Assembly: GCA_036502625.1 (NCBI GenBank)
Contig: DASXYG010000055.1
Location: 161,078 to 225,077 of the forward strand
Source: DASXYG01 sp036502625
GTDB taxonomy: Bacteria > Actinomycetota > Actinomycetes > Streptosporangiales > Streptosporangiaceae
Reading direction: 5' to 3'
DNA length: 64,000 nt
Positions 33,505-40,807 of this stretch are shown piece by piece. Below the pieces are notes generated by a model. That model saw nothing but the letters and a program-made list of their open reading frames with translations. It ran no database searches and was not told the origin of the DNA. The translations under genes and the position numbers were made by a program. The stretch's first letter is position 1, and each line of letters begins with the position of its first letter.

Positions 33505-33954
33505 ATGGCCGACCGACCGTCCCCGCTGCCCGAGGGTGACCTGATCAGGATTGCCCAGAAAGAGGCCGGGCTCTCCGCGCGGGAGGCCGCCCGCCTTGCG
33601 GACATCAGCGAGAGCCGCTGGCGGCAGATCGTCAGCGGGGTCCAGCGCGTCAGCGGAGGGGACGCCCGCGTCAGGGGGCCGGCGCAGACGGTCGCCCGGA
33701 TGGCCAGGGCGGTCGAGCTGAGCCCGGAGCGGCTCGCCAAGGTACGTCCGGACGCCGCGAAGGAGCTCAGGGCGCTGAAGGACCGCCCCGACTCCGTTCC
33801 CACGAACCGGACCGAGCTGAAGAAGTTCCTGGCCGAGCTCGCCCACAAGCAGGCCGAGCTGGCCGAGCGCACACGCAAGGCGCTGATGTGGCTCGAGGAG
33901 TCCGAGAAACGCGAGGCGCGGGAGCGCGGCGGGTCCGGGAAGCCCGGCGGCTGA
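33505..33954 (+). CDS. XRE-like HTH protein with C-terminal coiled coil
   Basis: A 149-residue protein. The N-terminal HTH reads 'IRIAQKEAGLSAREAARLAD' then 'ISESRWRQIVSGVQRV'. The middle has an MAR/AVELSPERLAKV helix and the C-terminal 60 residues are charged and helical (ELKKFLAELAHKQAELAERT). ATG 33505 or 33499 are both possible; neither has a strong ribosome-binding site. Divergent partner of the preceding XRE gene. Confidence 0.75.
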   Translation: MADRPSPLPEGDLIRIAQKEAGLSAREAARLADISESRWRQIVSGVQRVSGGDARVRGPAQTVARMARAVELSPERLAKVRPDAAKELRALKDRPDSVPTNRTELKKFLAELAHKQAELAERTRKALMWLEESEKREARERGGSGKPGG

Positions 33955-33966
33955 TCCGCGGCGGCT

Positions 33967-35100
33967 TCAGGCTGGGGATTCGGCGCCGGTCAGGAAGTCG
34001 ATGAGCGCGAAGGGCGTGCGGTCGCCGAGGCAGATCTCCAGGATCTCGTGCGAGTCCACGGCGGCCGCCTCGCTGCGCGGGAACAGGGCCTCTTCGTACG
34101 CGGTGAGCGCCGCCTCGACGTCGCCGGGATGCGCGGCGATCGCCCGGCCGAGCTCGGCGCCGTCGAACATCGCCAGGTTCGCGCCGTCGCCGGACGGCGT
34201 CATCAGGTGCGCGGCGTCCCCGAGGAGCGTCACGCCGGGCACGCGGTCCCATCGGTGCCCGTCCGGGAGTGCGTAGATCATGCGCGGGACCGGTGCCGTC
34301 TCGCCTTCGGTGATCAGCGCGGTGAGCGCCGGCGCCCATCCGTCGAACTCGGCCGCGATCCGCGCGGTCGCCGCGGCGGTGTCGGTGAAGTCGATGCCGG
34401 TGAACCATTCGGCGGGGCGGGTCATCTGGACGTACGTGTGCAGGATGCCGCCCGCCTCGCGGTGGGCGACGATCCCCTTTCCCGGGGTGAGCGCGAACAT
34501 CGCGCCGGAGCCGACCGCTTCGGCCGTGGCGGGGTGCCGGTCGTCGGCGTCGAAGAGGTACGTCTCGATGAACGTCGTGCCGATGTACGCGGGCTGCGCG
34601 TCGGAGAGCAGCGGCCTGACCCTCGACCAGGCGCCGTCGGCTCCGACGAGGAGGCCGGTGGCCACGGTCGACCCGTCCGCGAAGGCCAGGGTGTACCGGC
34701 CGTCGCCGCAGGGGCGGACGTCGGTGGCCTTGCGTCCCCAGTGGATCGCGCCGTCGGGCAGGGAGTCGAGCAGGATCCGGCGGAGGTCGCCGCGCAGCAC
34801 CTCGGGACGCCGGGCGGCGCCGTCGTCGGGTTCGTCGAGCAGCAGGGTGCCGTGCCGGTCGAGTACGCGCGTGGCCGCGCCGCCCTCGTGGATGATCGCG
34901 CGGAACCCGTCGGTGAGCCCGGCCGCTTCGAGCGCGAGCTGCCCGTCGTCCTCGTGGATGTCGAGCTGCCCGCCCTGCGTACGGGTCGCGGCCGAGGGCT
35001 CCGCCTCGTAGATCGTCACGGGGATGCCGTGGACGTGGAGAACGCGCGCGAGCACGAGGCCGCCGAGCCCCGCACCGACGATCGTGACCGGCGTCGCCAT
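33967..35100 (-). CDS. FAD-dependent monooxygenase (TetX-like)
   Basis: A 377-residue flavin monooxygenase: 'VTIVGAGLGGLVLARVLHVH', 'GLLVGADGAWSRVRP' and 'VTLLGDAAHLMTPSGDGANLA' match the TetX/Rdx subgroup, whose members hydroxylate tetracycline-like or other polycyclic compounds. The substrate here is unknown. GAGAGGAACCCG precedes the ATG. It is the last clearly chromosomal coding gene before the tRNA array. Confidence 0.9.
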   Translation of the reverse strand: MATPVTIVGAGLGGLVLARVLHVHGIPVTIYEAEPSAATRTQGGQLDIHEDDGQLALEAAGLTDGFRAIIHEGGAATRVLDRHGTLLLDEPDDGAARRPEVLRGDLRRILLDSLPDGAIHWGRKATDVRPCGDGRYTLAFADGSTVATGLLVGADGAWSRVRPLLSDAQPAYIGTTFIETYLFDADDRHPATAEAVGSGAMFALTPGKGIVAHREAGGILHTYVQMTRPAEWFTGIDFTDTAAATARIAAEFDGWAPALTALITEGETAPVPRMIYALPDGHRWDRVPGVTLLGDAAHLMTPSGDGANLAMFDGAELGRAIAAHPGDVEAALTAYEEALFPRSEAAAVDSHEILEICLGDRTPFALIDFLTGAESPA

Positions 35101-35291
35101 CGGGTTCCTCTCAAGTGGCACGGGCGGCCACCGCCGCCCTCAGGCCTGCGTATACCCGCCCAGTGTGGATGATCACCGGGCGCGGATCCCGCACAGTGGC
35201 AACACGCTGCCCCGCCTGGAGGCGGCGGGTCTCTCCAGGGACCGGGCCCATGCGGGGTGGCCGGAGGGACTCGGACCCTTGGGCCGACCGG

Positions 35292-35364
35292 CGACTGCGA
35301 CGGGATTCGAACCCGCACCTCCCGCCTCGACAGGGCGGCGCTCTTGCCGTTGAGCTACACAGCC
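35292..35364 (-). tRNA. tRNA-Asp(GTC)
   Basis: Complete cloverleaf; anticodon loop CTGTCGA, D-stem GCTC/GAGC, T-loop TTCGAAT. Two G-T pairs in the acceptor. CCA not encoded. Last gene of the array in transcription order. Confidence 0.92.
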
Positions 35365-35368
35365 ATGG

Positions 35369-35442
35369 CTGGCGTGGCGGGACTCGAACCCGCACCGGCC
35401 GCCTTAACAGGGCGGTGTCCTGCCTGGTTGGACCACACGCCA
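35369..35442 (-). tRNA. tRNA-Asn(GTT)
   Basis: Complete cloverleaf with acceptor TGGCGTG/CACGCCA, anticodon loop CTGTTAA, and T-loop TTCGAGT. Only 4 bases separate it from tRNA-Asp. Confidence 0.92.
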
Positions 35443-35446
35443 TCGG

Positions 35447-35522
35447 TAGCGGAGGGCGGATTCGAACCGCCGATCTGCGGCTTATGGGGCCGCCGAGGAC
35501 AACCGAACTCCTCTACTCCGCC
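35447..35522 (-). tRNA. tRNA-Met(CAT), atypical, C33
   Basis: Anticodon stem GCGGC/GCCGC with loop CCCATAA, so position 33 is C instead of the near-universal U. D-stem GAGG/CCTC with an 11-base loop; acceptor ends in a G-T pair. It lacks the three G-C pairs of initiator tRNA, so is not the initiator. Confidence 0.8.
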
Positions 35523-35549
35523 AAGCTCGCGGCCGCACGGGGCCGCACG

Positions 35550-35623
35550 CAGCGCAGACGGGACTCGAATCCGCACGTTCCGGGGTGAAAACCCGGTGAC
35601 TCTCCCTGTTCGTCCACTGCGCC
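35550..35623 (-). tRNA. tRNA-Glu(TTC), T-stem mismatch
   Basis: Anticodon loop TTTTCAC in a CCGGG/CCCGG stem. The T-arm reads GCGGA-TTCGAGT-CCCGT, so the invariant G53-C61 closing pair is A-C. Otherwise it folds normally. Confidence 0.78.
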
Positions 35624-35657
35624 AAGTCCAGGCCGGGCGCGGCCTGGGTCGTGCTCG

Positions 35658-35730
35658 TACCCCGCACGGGATTCGAACCCGTGGTCTCCCGGCTGAGAAC
35701 CGGGCGTCCTGACCGCTAGACCAGCGGGGC
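35658..35730 (-). tRNA. tRNA-Glu(CTC)
   Basis: Anticodon loop TTCTCAG in CCCGG/CCGGG; T-loop TTCGAAT; acceptor GCCCCGC/GCGGGGT. Confidence 0.88.
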
Positions 35731-35834
35731 ATGCCTGATGTCGCGCCGTCCGTACGCCGGCGGCGCCGCCCGTTCTCGTGCACGGCCGCCACGGCGGGCG
35801 CGCACTCCTCTTGCACCTGGGCAGGTCGCCGTGG

Positions 35835-35909
35835 TGCCGCCCCCGGGACTCGAACCCGGAACCTCCGCGTCCTGAACGCGGCGCCTCTGCCTGATTGGGC
35901 CAGGGCGGC
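35835..35909 (-). tRNA. Class I tRNA with anticodon CAG (Leu codon CUG)
   Basis: Acceptor GCCGCCC/GGGCGGC, anticodon loop TTCAGGA in CCGCG/CGCGG, T-arm CCGGG-TTCGAGT-CCCGG. The variable region is only 5 bases (AGGTT), whereas leucine tRNAs have a long class II arm. The discriminator is A, as in tRNA-Leu. The loop is one base from that of the tRNA-Gln in this array. Confidence 0.8.
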
Positions 35910-35964
35910 ATGGAGTGGGTGGGGCGGTACGAACGCGGGGCCGCAGCCGTGCGCGGCGGCGTAG

Positions 35965-36037
35965 CTGCCGGAGGAGGATTCGAACCTCCAGTCGCCCGAT
36001 CCAGAATCGGGAGTGCTTCCAGTTGCACCATCCGGCA
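35965..36037 (-). tRNA. tRNA-Gln(CTG)
   Basis: Perfect acceptor TGCCGGA/TCCGGCA, anticodon loop TTCTGGA, T-arm GGAGG-TTCGAAT-CCTCC. Confidence 0.92.
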
Positions 36038-36057
36038 TCGCGGGACTCCCCAGCTGG

Positions 36058-36129
36058 TACGCCGCCAGGGACTCGAACCCTGACCTCGCCGCTTAAGAGG
36101 CGGCTGCTCTCCCGTTGAGCTAACGGCGC
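36058..36129 (-). tRNA. tRNA-Lys(CTT)
   Basis: Anticodon loop CTCTTAA, D-stem GCTC/GAGC, T-arm CAGGG-TTCGAGT-CCCTG. CCA is encoded next (36055-36057). Confidence 0.92.
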
Positions 36130-36167
36130 TCGTCGTGCGCGCGTCCGGATGGCCGGCCGCGGCGTTG

Positions 36168-36239
36168 CGCCCCCACCAGGATTCGAACCTGGATTGCCCG
36201 CTTCGTAGACGGGTGCCCTGTCCGTTGGACGATGGGGGC
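36168..36239 (-). tRNA. tRNA-Arg(ACG)
   Basis: Acceptor GCCCCCA/TGGGGGC, anticodon loop CTACGAA, T-arm CCAGG-TTCGAAT-CCTGG. Confidence 0.92.
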
Positions 36240-36336
36240 TGGATTGGTGGTGGCCCCGGGTAGCGAAGGTCGGGGCCACCACCGGCCGGCGCGGAAGGGC
36301 CGGCCTGGGATGGGCGCGCGCGGCGCGCCTCGTGGG

Positions 36337-36408
36337 AGCCGTAGCGGGGAGTCGAACCCCGTTCGCCGGTTTGGAGGACCGGTACCTCACCGCCAAGGTG
36401 TCTACGGC
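36337..36408 (-). tRNA. tRNA-Gly(TCC), C33
   Basis: Acceptor GCCGTAG/CTACGGC with discriminator U as in glycine tRNAs. Anticodon loop CCTCCAA, so position 33 is C. Confidence 0.85.
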
Positions 36409-36418
36409 ATGGAAGCCG

Positions 36419-36490
36419 CGCTCCCGGAAGGACTCGAACCTCCACCTTCCGGTTCGGAACCGGATGCTCTGTCCCTTGAGCTACGAGAGC
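36419..36490 (-). tRNA. tRNA-Arg(CCG)
   Basis: Anticodon loop TTCCGAA in TCCGG/CCGGA, T-arm GGAGG-TTCGAGT-CCTTC, D-stem GCTC/GAGC. Confidence 0.9.
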
Positions 36491-36539
36491 CTGCGTCGGA
36501 CGGGCCGGGCTCCCTGCCGCGCCGCCGTCCGATGTGCTG

Positions 36540-36611
36540 TGGACCCGCCGGGAGTCGAACCCGGTGCGGCCGGTCTGCCGGACCGGTGCGTCGCCGTTCC
36601 GCTTCAAGCCC
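36540..36611 (-). tRNA. tRNA-Ala(GGC)-like, C33, short D-stem
   Basis: Acceptor GGGCTTG/CGGGTCC keeps the G3-U70 alanine identity pair. D-stem has only three pairs; anticodon loop CCGGCAG has C33. T-arm CCGGG-TTCGACT-CCCGG is normal. Degenerate but foldable. Confidence 0.65.
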
Positions 36612-36730
36612 GTGAACGTGGACCTGCGGGGGCGAAGCTCGAATTCCCGTGTGCGAGCCCATGCCCCTTCCCCGCACATTCGGGAAGGGGCGGCGGGCCA
36701 TTATCGGCCCGCATTACGTGTTGCCACTGT

Positions 36731-36742
36731 GGAGTTCTCAAA
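36731..36742 (-). promoter_or_regulatory. boxA-like leader in tRNA array
   Basis: The minus strand reads TTTTGAGAACTCCACAG near 36,727-36,743, close to the TTTGAGAACTCAACAG leader of actinobacterial rRNA operons. It lies just downstream of tRNA-Trp and upstream of the other twelve tRNAs, so may bring antitermination to the array. Confidence 0.5.
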
Positions 36743-36777
36743 AGCGCATGCCCAATTCCCCGCGGGGCGGGTTGAAG

Positions 36778-36848
36778 CACGGGTGGTAGGGGTCGAACCC
36801 ACGCCACCGGTTTTGGAGGCCGGCTGCCACGCCGCCGTGGTCACCCGC
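36778..36848 (-). tRNA. tRNA-Trp(CCA), irregular D-arm
   Basis: Anticodon loop CTCCAAA and discriminator G as in tryptophan tRNAs; acceptor GCGGGTG/CACCCGT. The 31-39 pair is C-A and the D-region folds as CCAC/GTGG in a shifted position. First gene of the array. Confidence 0.75.
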
Positions 36849-36852
36849 ATAA

Positions 36853-36886
36853 GAAAAGCCGCCTGGAGCTGTGCTCCTGGCGGCTT
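36853..36886 (-). terminator. Terminator between small gene and tRNA array
   Basis: On the minus strand AAGCCGCC ... GGCGGCTTTTCTT, an 8-pair outer stem with an inner GGAG/CTCC and a T-rich tail, directly upstream of tRNA-Trp. It separates the small upstream gene from the array. Confidence 0.75.
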
Positions 36887-36903
36887 CCGTGCACCGATGC
36901 CGG

Positions 36904-37116
36904 TTACCCGGAAGCCTCCCACGCGCGCAGCTCACCGCGGTGATCGCCGCACGACTGCGCGGCTTCCCACGTATTGATCAAGCTGCGATACACGATGCTC
37001 TCCTCTGCTGCCACGTCGAACCCGGACAGGGCCAACGCCATTACCTCAATGGTACGCCGGGACCGACTCCGAAATCCAGCCCCTTTTTCCGTTGCCGTCG
37101 TACCGACCTGATTCAT
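36904..37116 (-). CDS. 70-residue hypothetical protein
   Basis: ATG at 37114-37116 with GGAGG eight bases upstream; stop TAA at 36904, followed 18 bases later by a strong terminator. The protein runs MNQVGTTATEKGAGF ... RRTIEVMALALSGFDVAA ... YRSLINTWEAAQS. No family recognised. The good ribosome-binding site and its own terminator make it a credible independent gene at the head of the tRNA region. Confidence 0.6.
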   Translation of the reverse strand: MNQVGTTATEKGAGFRSRSRRTIEVMALALSGFDVAAEESIVYRSLINTWEAAQSCGDHRGELRAWEASG

Positions 37117-37198
37117 GATGCCGCCTCCGCGCAGCGGCCTCAACCCATTTTCCGGCCTGCGATTTCCCCCGCACGCCATCCACCCCTGAACGCACAAA

Positions 37199-37227
37199 AC
37201 CGCCCCCGCTGACACGGGGGCGGTGCA
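37199..37227 (-). terminator. GC hairpin with T-run on minus strand
   Basis: ACCGCCCCCG / CGGGGGCGGT with TTTT following on the minus strand. It would stop minus-strand transcription coming from tRNA-Ala before the small gene at 36904. Confidence 0.6.
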
Positions 37228-37254
37228 CTGCCAGCCCTGAGGAGGCTGACCTGG

Positions 37255-37710
37255 GTGGGCAAGAGCCAAGCTAATTACAACACAAAAACGCAGGTCAGGG
37301 CGCTAGAGGTACTGATCAGCAAGCTGCCGTCGCCGTCCGACCCGCTACCGCCGCCACGAGCACGAAACCCGCAACGTCGGGCCAAACAGCTCAAGGAGGA
37401 CGAAGCGCGAGAGATCGTCGCCGAGTACAAGGCAGGGGCCACGGTCTACCAGCTCGGTCAGCGCTTCGGCATTAACCGGCAGACGGTGAGCAAGATTCTC
37501 AAGCGGTACGGCATCAAGATGCGCATGGGCGGGTTGACCCCGGACCAGGTCGACGAGGCCGTGCAGCTCTACGAAGGCGGCTGGTCGCTGGCGCGAATCG
37601 GCAAGCGCATGGGCGTCAACGACAACACGGTACGAAGCAGACTGCTCGAACGCGGCGTGCGGATGCGACCCCGCCGTGGTGGAAAGCACTCCAAAACGGC
37701 CCAGACCTAG
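37255..37710 (+). CDS. Double helix-turn-helix protein (resolvase-HTH-like)
   Basis: A 151-residue DNA-binding protein. Two HTH units are visible: 'EYKAGATVYQLGQRFGIN' with 'RQTVSKILKRYGI', and 'LYEGGWSLARIGKRMGVN' with 'DNTVRSRLLERGVRMRPR'. These match the HTH of Hin-type resolvases and transposases, but no catalytic domain is attached. GAGGAGG lies 9 bases before the GTG start. It sits between the tRNA array and tRNA-Ala and may be a remnant or accessory factor of a mobile element. Confidence 0.7.
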   Translation: MGKSQANYNTKTQVRALEVLISKLPSPSDPLPPPRARNPQRRAKQLKEDEAREIVAEYKAGATVYQLGQRFGINRQTVSKILKRYGIKMRMGGLTPDQVDEAVQLYEGGWSLARIGKRMGVNDNTVRSRLLERGVRMRPRRGGKHSKTAQT

Positions 37711-37788
37711 CCCGAGCCTGAGCGGTAGTCGCTGCCCGGGAGGAACCTGGTATAACGCCGATCGCAGGTTGCCCTGTACCTTTTCTGG

Positions 37789-37861
37789 TGGAGTGCACCG
37801 GACTTGAACCGGTCACCTCGACAATGCCATTGTCGCGCTCTACCAGATGAGCTAGCACCCC
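37789..37861 (-). tRNA. tRNA-Ala(GGC)
   Basis: Canonical: acceptor GGGGTGC/GCACTCC with G3-U70, anticodon loop ATGGCAT in CGACA/TGTCG, T-loop TTCAAGT, CCA encoded at 37786-37788. Unlike the array copy of the same isoacceptor, it has no irregularities, so it is probably the chromosomal gene. Confidence 0.93.
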
Positions 37862-38053
37862 AGAAGAAAAGATGCGGGACGTGTGCGGCAGTTGATGATA
37901 GCCCTACCTGACTGATACTGCGTTCAGCCTAGGCTGCGCTCTATTATGCGTACTGCGCCTGAAAGGTCAAGCACCGAGTGTGCCTGCTAGCCCTCGCCTA
38001 TTAGGTAATCCGTCTCTTACCCGGGGACCACTACCATCTTTCCGACATTGATA

Positions 38054-39433
38054 TCACCAGTAGATCGCTACGACCTCAACATCTAGCAGTCGATCCTCTT
38101 CGTCGTTAGACGATGTCGACTCACCTGTATCGGTGGTGAACGACTGCACTTCCAGCGACGGGAAGAGTGGCAGCCCTGTTTCCTCCCGTGCCTCTTGCCG
38201 GGCACGAAGATCCACGTCATCCCCTACTACCACCGACCCATCAATAGCAGCATTGATAAAGTCCCTGACCTTCGCAAATGCTCGCCGCTGTTTTGACGGT
38301 GACGTAGCCTCTGCCTTCATCTCAGCGATGATGGCGACGAGCTTTTCCTCCGTGGTCGAGCTCAGCTTCAATCCTGACGCAGAAATCAGTTTGTCCTTGT
38401 AGACGGCCAGTGCTTTACCAAGCGCCTCACTGTAAGCATCGTCAGTCGCTGATGCACTCATGCCGCCAACATCGGAACGACTCGCCGCATTGATCTCATC
38501 AACAAGCGACGGTGCCACCTCACGAAATAGATCCGCAAGCTTAACGGGCGTCCAGGTAGCCTGCAGACCATCACGAGACACACGGCAAAGCATTGTGAAT
38601 CTTCCGGCCGAAAACAAAACTCGTCGAATATCTTTCCAATACCCAAGATGTTCAGTGACCCCCACGACCTCAAGTGGACGGCGCTCAACCTCAAGGTCGG
38701 CGATAGCGTCATTGTGTACAACATACTCGCGGCCACCTACGGTCACAACTGAGTAACGTACGGCCTTTGCCCGGACAGGGATCAGCCCGGCGAGTAGACG
38801 TTGCAGAACCTTGTTGACAGGCTGAGCTTCGCGCAACATAGTCTGGCCAACTTCGCCAGCTTGCCCGAACATGGCGGGATATTCCTCCGCCATCGCTGTA
38901 AACTCGGAGATGCGGGTTCCTAGCTTGAAGACAGGATCAACCTCAAGTATCACCTCAATCTCTACCAGCGCTCCTCGTTCAAAGCAGGACGCGGGGACGG
39001 CCAAATCAGGGTCAACCGTGCTCGAAATTTCCTCGATCGACTTGAACTTCTGCGCCGGTTCGGTGCGAACGACAAGCGCGTAGTCAAGATTCTCTTCGTC
39101 GCGCAATTCCTTGAACAACGTCTGCACGATTGCCTTGCGCGATGTTTGCACCGTGCTTGAATTACTCGTCTGATATCGCGTCCCGGCCTCAGCCTTCCCG
39201 ACCGCTGCCACGCCGGCGGACATCTTGCCGGAGAGTTCAGCCTCCTCTGCGACAGCCCTAGCGCGCGACACCTCTTCCGGAATTGTATCCTTCTGCGAAA
39301 CCAACAGGCTTTGCAGACTTACCTCATCGAGGTACACAAACTCCCGTAGCGGTCTCTTCTCAGGCACCTCTCCGACCGCTTGGACCCGCTTTCGACGCGA
39401 TCGCCAGCCCTTCCACCACCTCCTAACTCCCAT
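38054..39433 (-). CDS. Uncharacterised protein paired with AAA+ ATPase (DUF6414-like)
   Basis: A 459-residue soluble protein. It starts with a basic stretch (MGVRRWWKGWRSRRKRV), then 'REFVYLDEVSLQSLLVSQ', which recalls the N-terminus of DUF6414-type proteins, then a helical segment with SGKMSAGVAAVGKAEAGTRY and a mixed alpha/beta remainder ending in an acidic tail. The ATG at 39431-39433 overlaps the stop of the ATPase gene by 11 bases and has GGAGG upstream, so the two proteins are made together and may form a complex. GC content is lower than in the chromosome. Function unknown. Confidence 0.7.
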   Translation of the reverse strand: MGVRRWWKGWRSRRKRVQAVGEVPEKRPLREFVYLDEVSLQSLLVSQKDTIPEEVSRARAVAEEAELSGKMSAGVAAVGKAEAGTRYQTSNSSTVQTSRKAIVQTLFKELRDEENLDYALVVRTEPAQKFKSIEEISSTVDPDLAVPASCFERGALVEIEVILEVDPVFKLGTRISEFTAMAEEYPAMFGQAGEVGQTMLREAQPVNKVLQRLLAGLIPVRAKAVRYSVVTVGGREYVVHNDAIADLEVERRPLEVVGVTEHLGYWKDIRRVLFSAGRFTMLCRVSRDGLQATWTPVKLADLFREVAPSLVDEINAASRSDVGGMSASATDDAYSEALGKALAVYKDKLISASGLKLSSTTEEKLVAIIAEMKAEATSPSKQRRAFAKVRDFINAAIDGSVVVGDDVDLRARQEAREETGLPLFPSLEVQSFTTDTGESTSSNDEEDRLLDVEVVAIYW

Positions 39434-40661
39434 TGCGTCCGACCTCCTTGTTACGTCGCGTCGGCCGGTTCCCAACGCGCTCGAACGCTAGTGCCACATC
39501 TTCATCCGAAATTGATTTTCGATTGTCGCCTGCTGCCACAAGTGCCGCCTCGGTCCAGATCGATGACAACCGCGCCGCCGACCAACCATCCGTGAGCATC
39601 GCCACTTCCTCGAGTGGAAGGTCGCCTGTCGTCCGCACACGCTGTGCGCCAACCTTGAGTATCTCGAAACGGTCTTCGAGCGCCGGCATTCCAAATGGAA
39701 TCTCCCAGTCGAAACGTCCCGGTCGAAGCAGAGCGTCATCGACGTCCTCAATACGATTTGTTGCCGCGATAACGACCACGTTTCCCGAGCTCTGGTCGAA
39801 TCCACCAAGTAGCGTAAGCAATTGAGCGACGAGACGTTTCGATGCTTCATGCGAGTCACCTGTCCGGCGTTCAGCGATACTATCTATCTCGTCAAAGAAG
39901 ACAATCGCGCGGTCTTCCTTCTTAGCAGCCTCGAATATACGCCGCAGCGTGTCTTCGCTATCACCAAGCCACTTGCTGACGATCGACGGGCCACTGACAA
40001 GGTAGAATGTCGCCTTCGACTCGTTGGCAATGATCTGGGCAAGATATGTTTTTCCAGTTCCTGGCGGGCCAGTAAAGATTACTCCCTTAACCGGACGCGC
40101 ACCAATGGCGTCGAGGTTATCACGCTTGTTCAGCTGTGTTTCAATAAGCTCAATTGCACGCTCACGAACCTCGTGGTATCCACCGAAGGTTTCGAAGGTA
40201 GGCCCACTATCACCTGGGCGTTCCACCAAGAAATCTTCAAGACCCTCCTCATCGACACCCACGTCACGGAACCGGAGAGGACTTTGGCTGATGACACGAG
40301 TAATCCCATCCGTCTCGTTAAATTCGACGGTGTTGCCGACCTCGATTTGGATATCGGGCTTTCCGGGTAGCACTCGAATGCTGGTCCCGAACTCGACAAC
40401 AATGCCATCCTCCAAAATGCGGCGAATGACGGCGACCTCAGAGAGTTCCGGCCACACAGCATCGGGAGCCTTCTCCCAGCCGGCGTCGCTAACGAAAACG
40501 ATATCCCCTCGCCGTAGGTCAGTAGCTCGACCAATAGAGAACCTGACGGTATTTCCGTTAGATATGCGCCCGAGAAATGCCTGGCCACCCTCGAGAACGG
40601 CAAGAACCTTAATCAGGTGACCATCGTCCCGTGCCTCGATTTCACCTCCGGCGGCACTCAT
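39423..40661 (-). CDS. OB-domain AAA+ ATPase (proteasomal/Cdc48-like)
   Basis: A 412-residue protein. Residues 1-130 are beta-rich with repeated 'GNTVRFSIGRATDL' and 'VGNTVEFNETDGITRVI' elements, resembling the OB ring of PAN/Mpa proteasomal ATPases. The AAA+ domain has Walker A 'FTGPPGTGKTYLAQI', Walker B 'AIVFFDEIDSIA', sensor 1 'VVIAATNR' and the arginine-finger segment 'DDALLRPGRFDWEI'. It would form a hexameric unfoldase. It lacks the C-terminal HbYX/GQYL tail used to dock on a 20S proteasome, so a different partner, perhaps the next gene product, is likely. Confidence 0.82.
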   Translation of the reverse strand: MSAAGGEIEARDDGHLIKVLAVLEGGQAFLGRISNGNTVRFSIGRATDLRRGDIVFVSDAGWEKAPDAVWPELSEVAVIRRILEDGIVVEFGTSIRVLPGKPDIQIEVGNTVEFNETDGITRVISQSPLRFRDVGVDEEGLEDFLVERPGDSGPTFETFGGYHEVRERAIELIETQLNKRDNLDAIGARPVKGVIFTGPPGTGKTYLAQIIANESKATFYLVSGPSIVSKWLGDSEDTLRRIFEAAKKEDRAIVFFDEIDSIAERRTGDSHEASKRLVAQLLTLLGGFDQSSGNVVVIAATNRIEDVDDALLRPGRFDWEIPFGMPALEDRFEILKVGAQRVRTTGDLPLEEVAMLTDGWSAARLSSIWTEAALVAAGDNRKSISDEDVALAFERVGNRPTRRNKEVGRNGS

Positions 40662-40807
40662 AGCACTCCTCCCGCAGCTCGTCGCAGCTCAGGCTGAGCG
40701 AGCTGTACTCGCCCGACTTCTTGAGAAGCCCTATCACGCCATCCCATCCCGCGTGGAGAGCTGAGACCTTCGGAGAAGGTGCAGCTGGCCCGGCCATGCT
40801 CTTGCAT
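40658..40807 (-). CDS. Small protein coupled to the AAA+ ATPase gene
   Basis: A 49-residue frame starting at ATG 40805-40807 with GGAGG four bases upstream and ending in an ATGA overlap with the ATPase start. The sequence MQEHGRASCTFSEGLSS ... RASQEVGRVQLAQPELRRA is not recognisable. The overlap is the main evidence that it is translated. Confidence 0.4.
   Translation of the reverse strand: MQEHGRASCTFSEGLSSPRGMGWRDRASQEVGRVQLAQPELRRAAGGVL

Larger units (their letters stand above)
35192..36731. repeat. 15-base inverted repeat flanking most of the tRNA array
   Basis: CACAGTGGCAACACG occurs on the plus strand at 35192-35206 and on the minus strand at 36717-36731. The right copy continues a boxA-like leader; the left copy lies just past the last tRNA gene. 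Confidence 0.6.

Noticed and set aside
35210..35291. Possible degenerate tRNA just left of tRNA-Asp
   Set aside because: GGGACTCGGACCC looks like a T-arm, but I could not fold an acceptor and anticodon arm around it.
36612..36720. Possible fourteenth tRNA between Ala and Trp
   Set aside because: A T-loop-like ATTCGAGCT exists but no cloverleaf; the region instead holds GC hairpins such as GCGGGCC-ATTATC-GGCCCGC.
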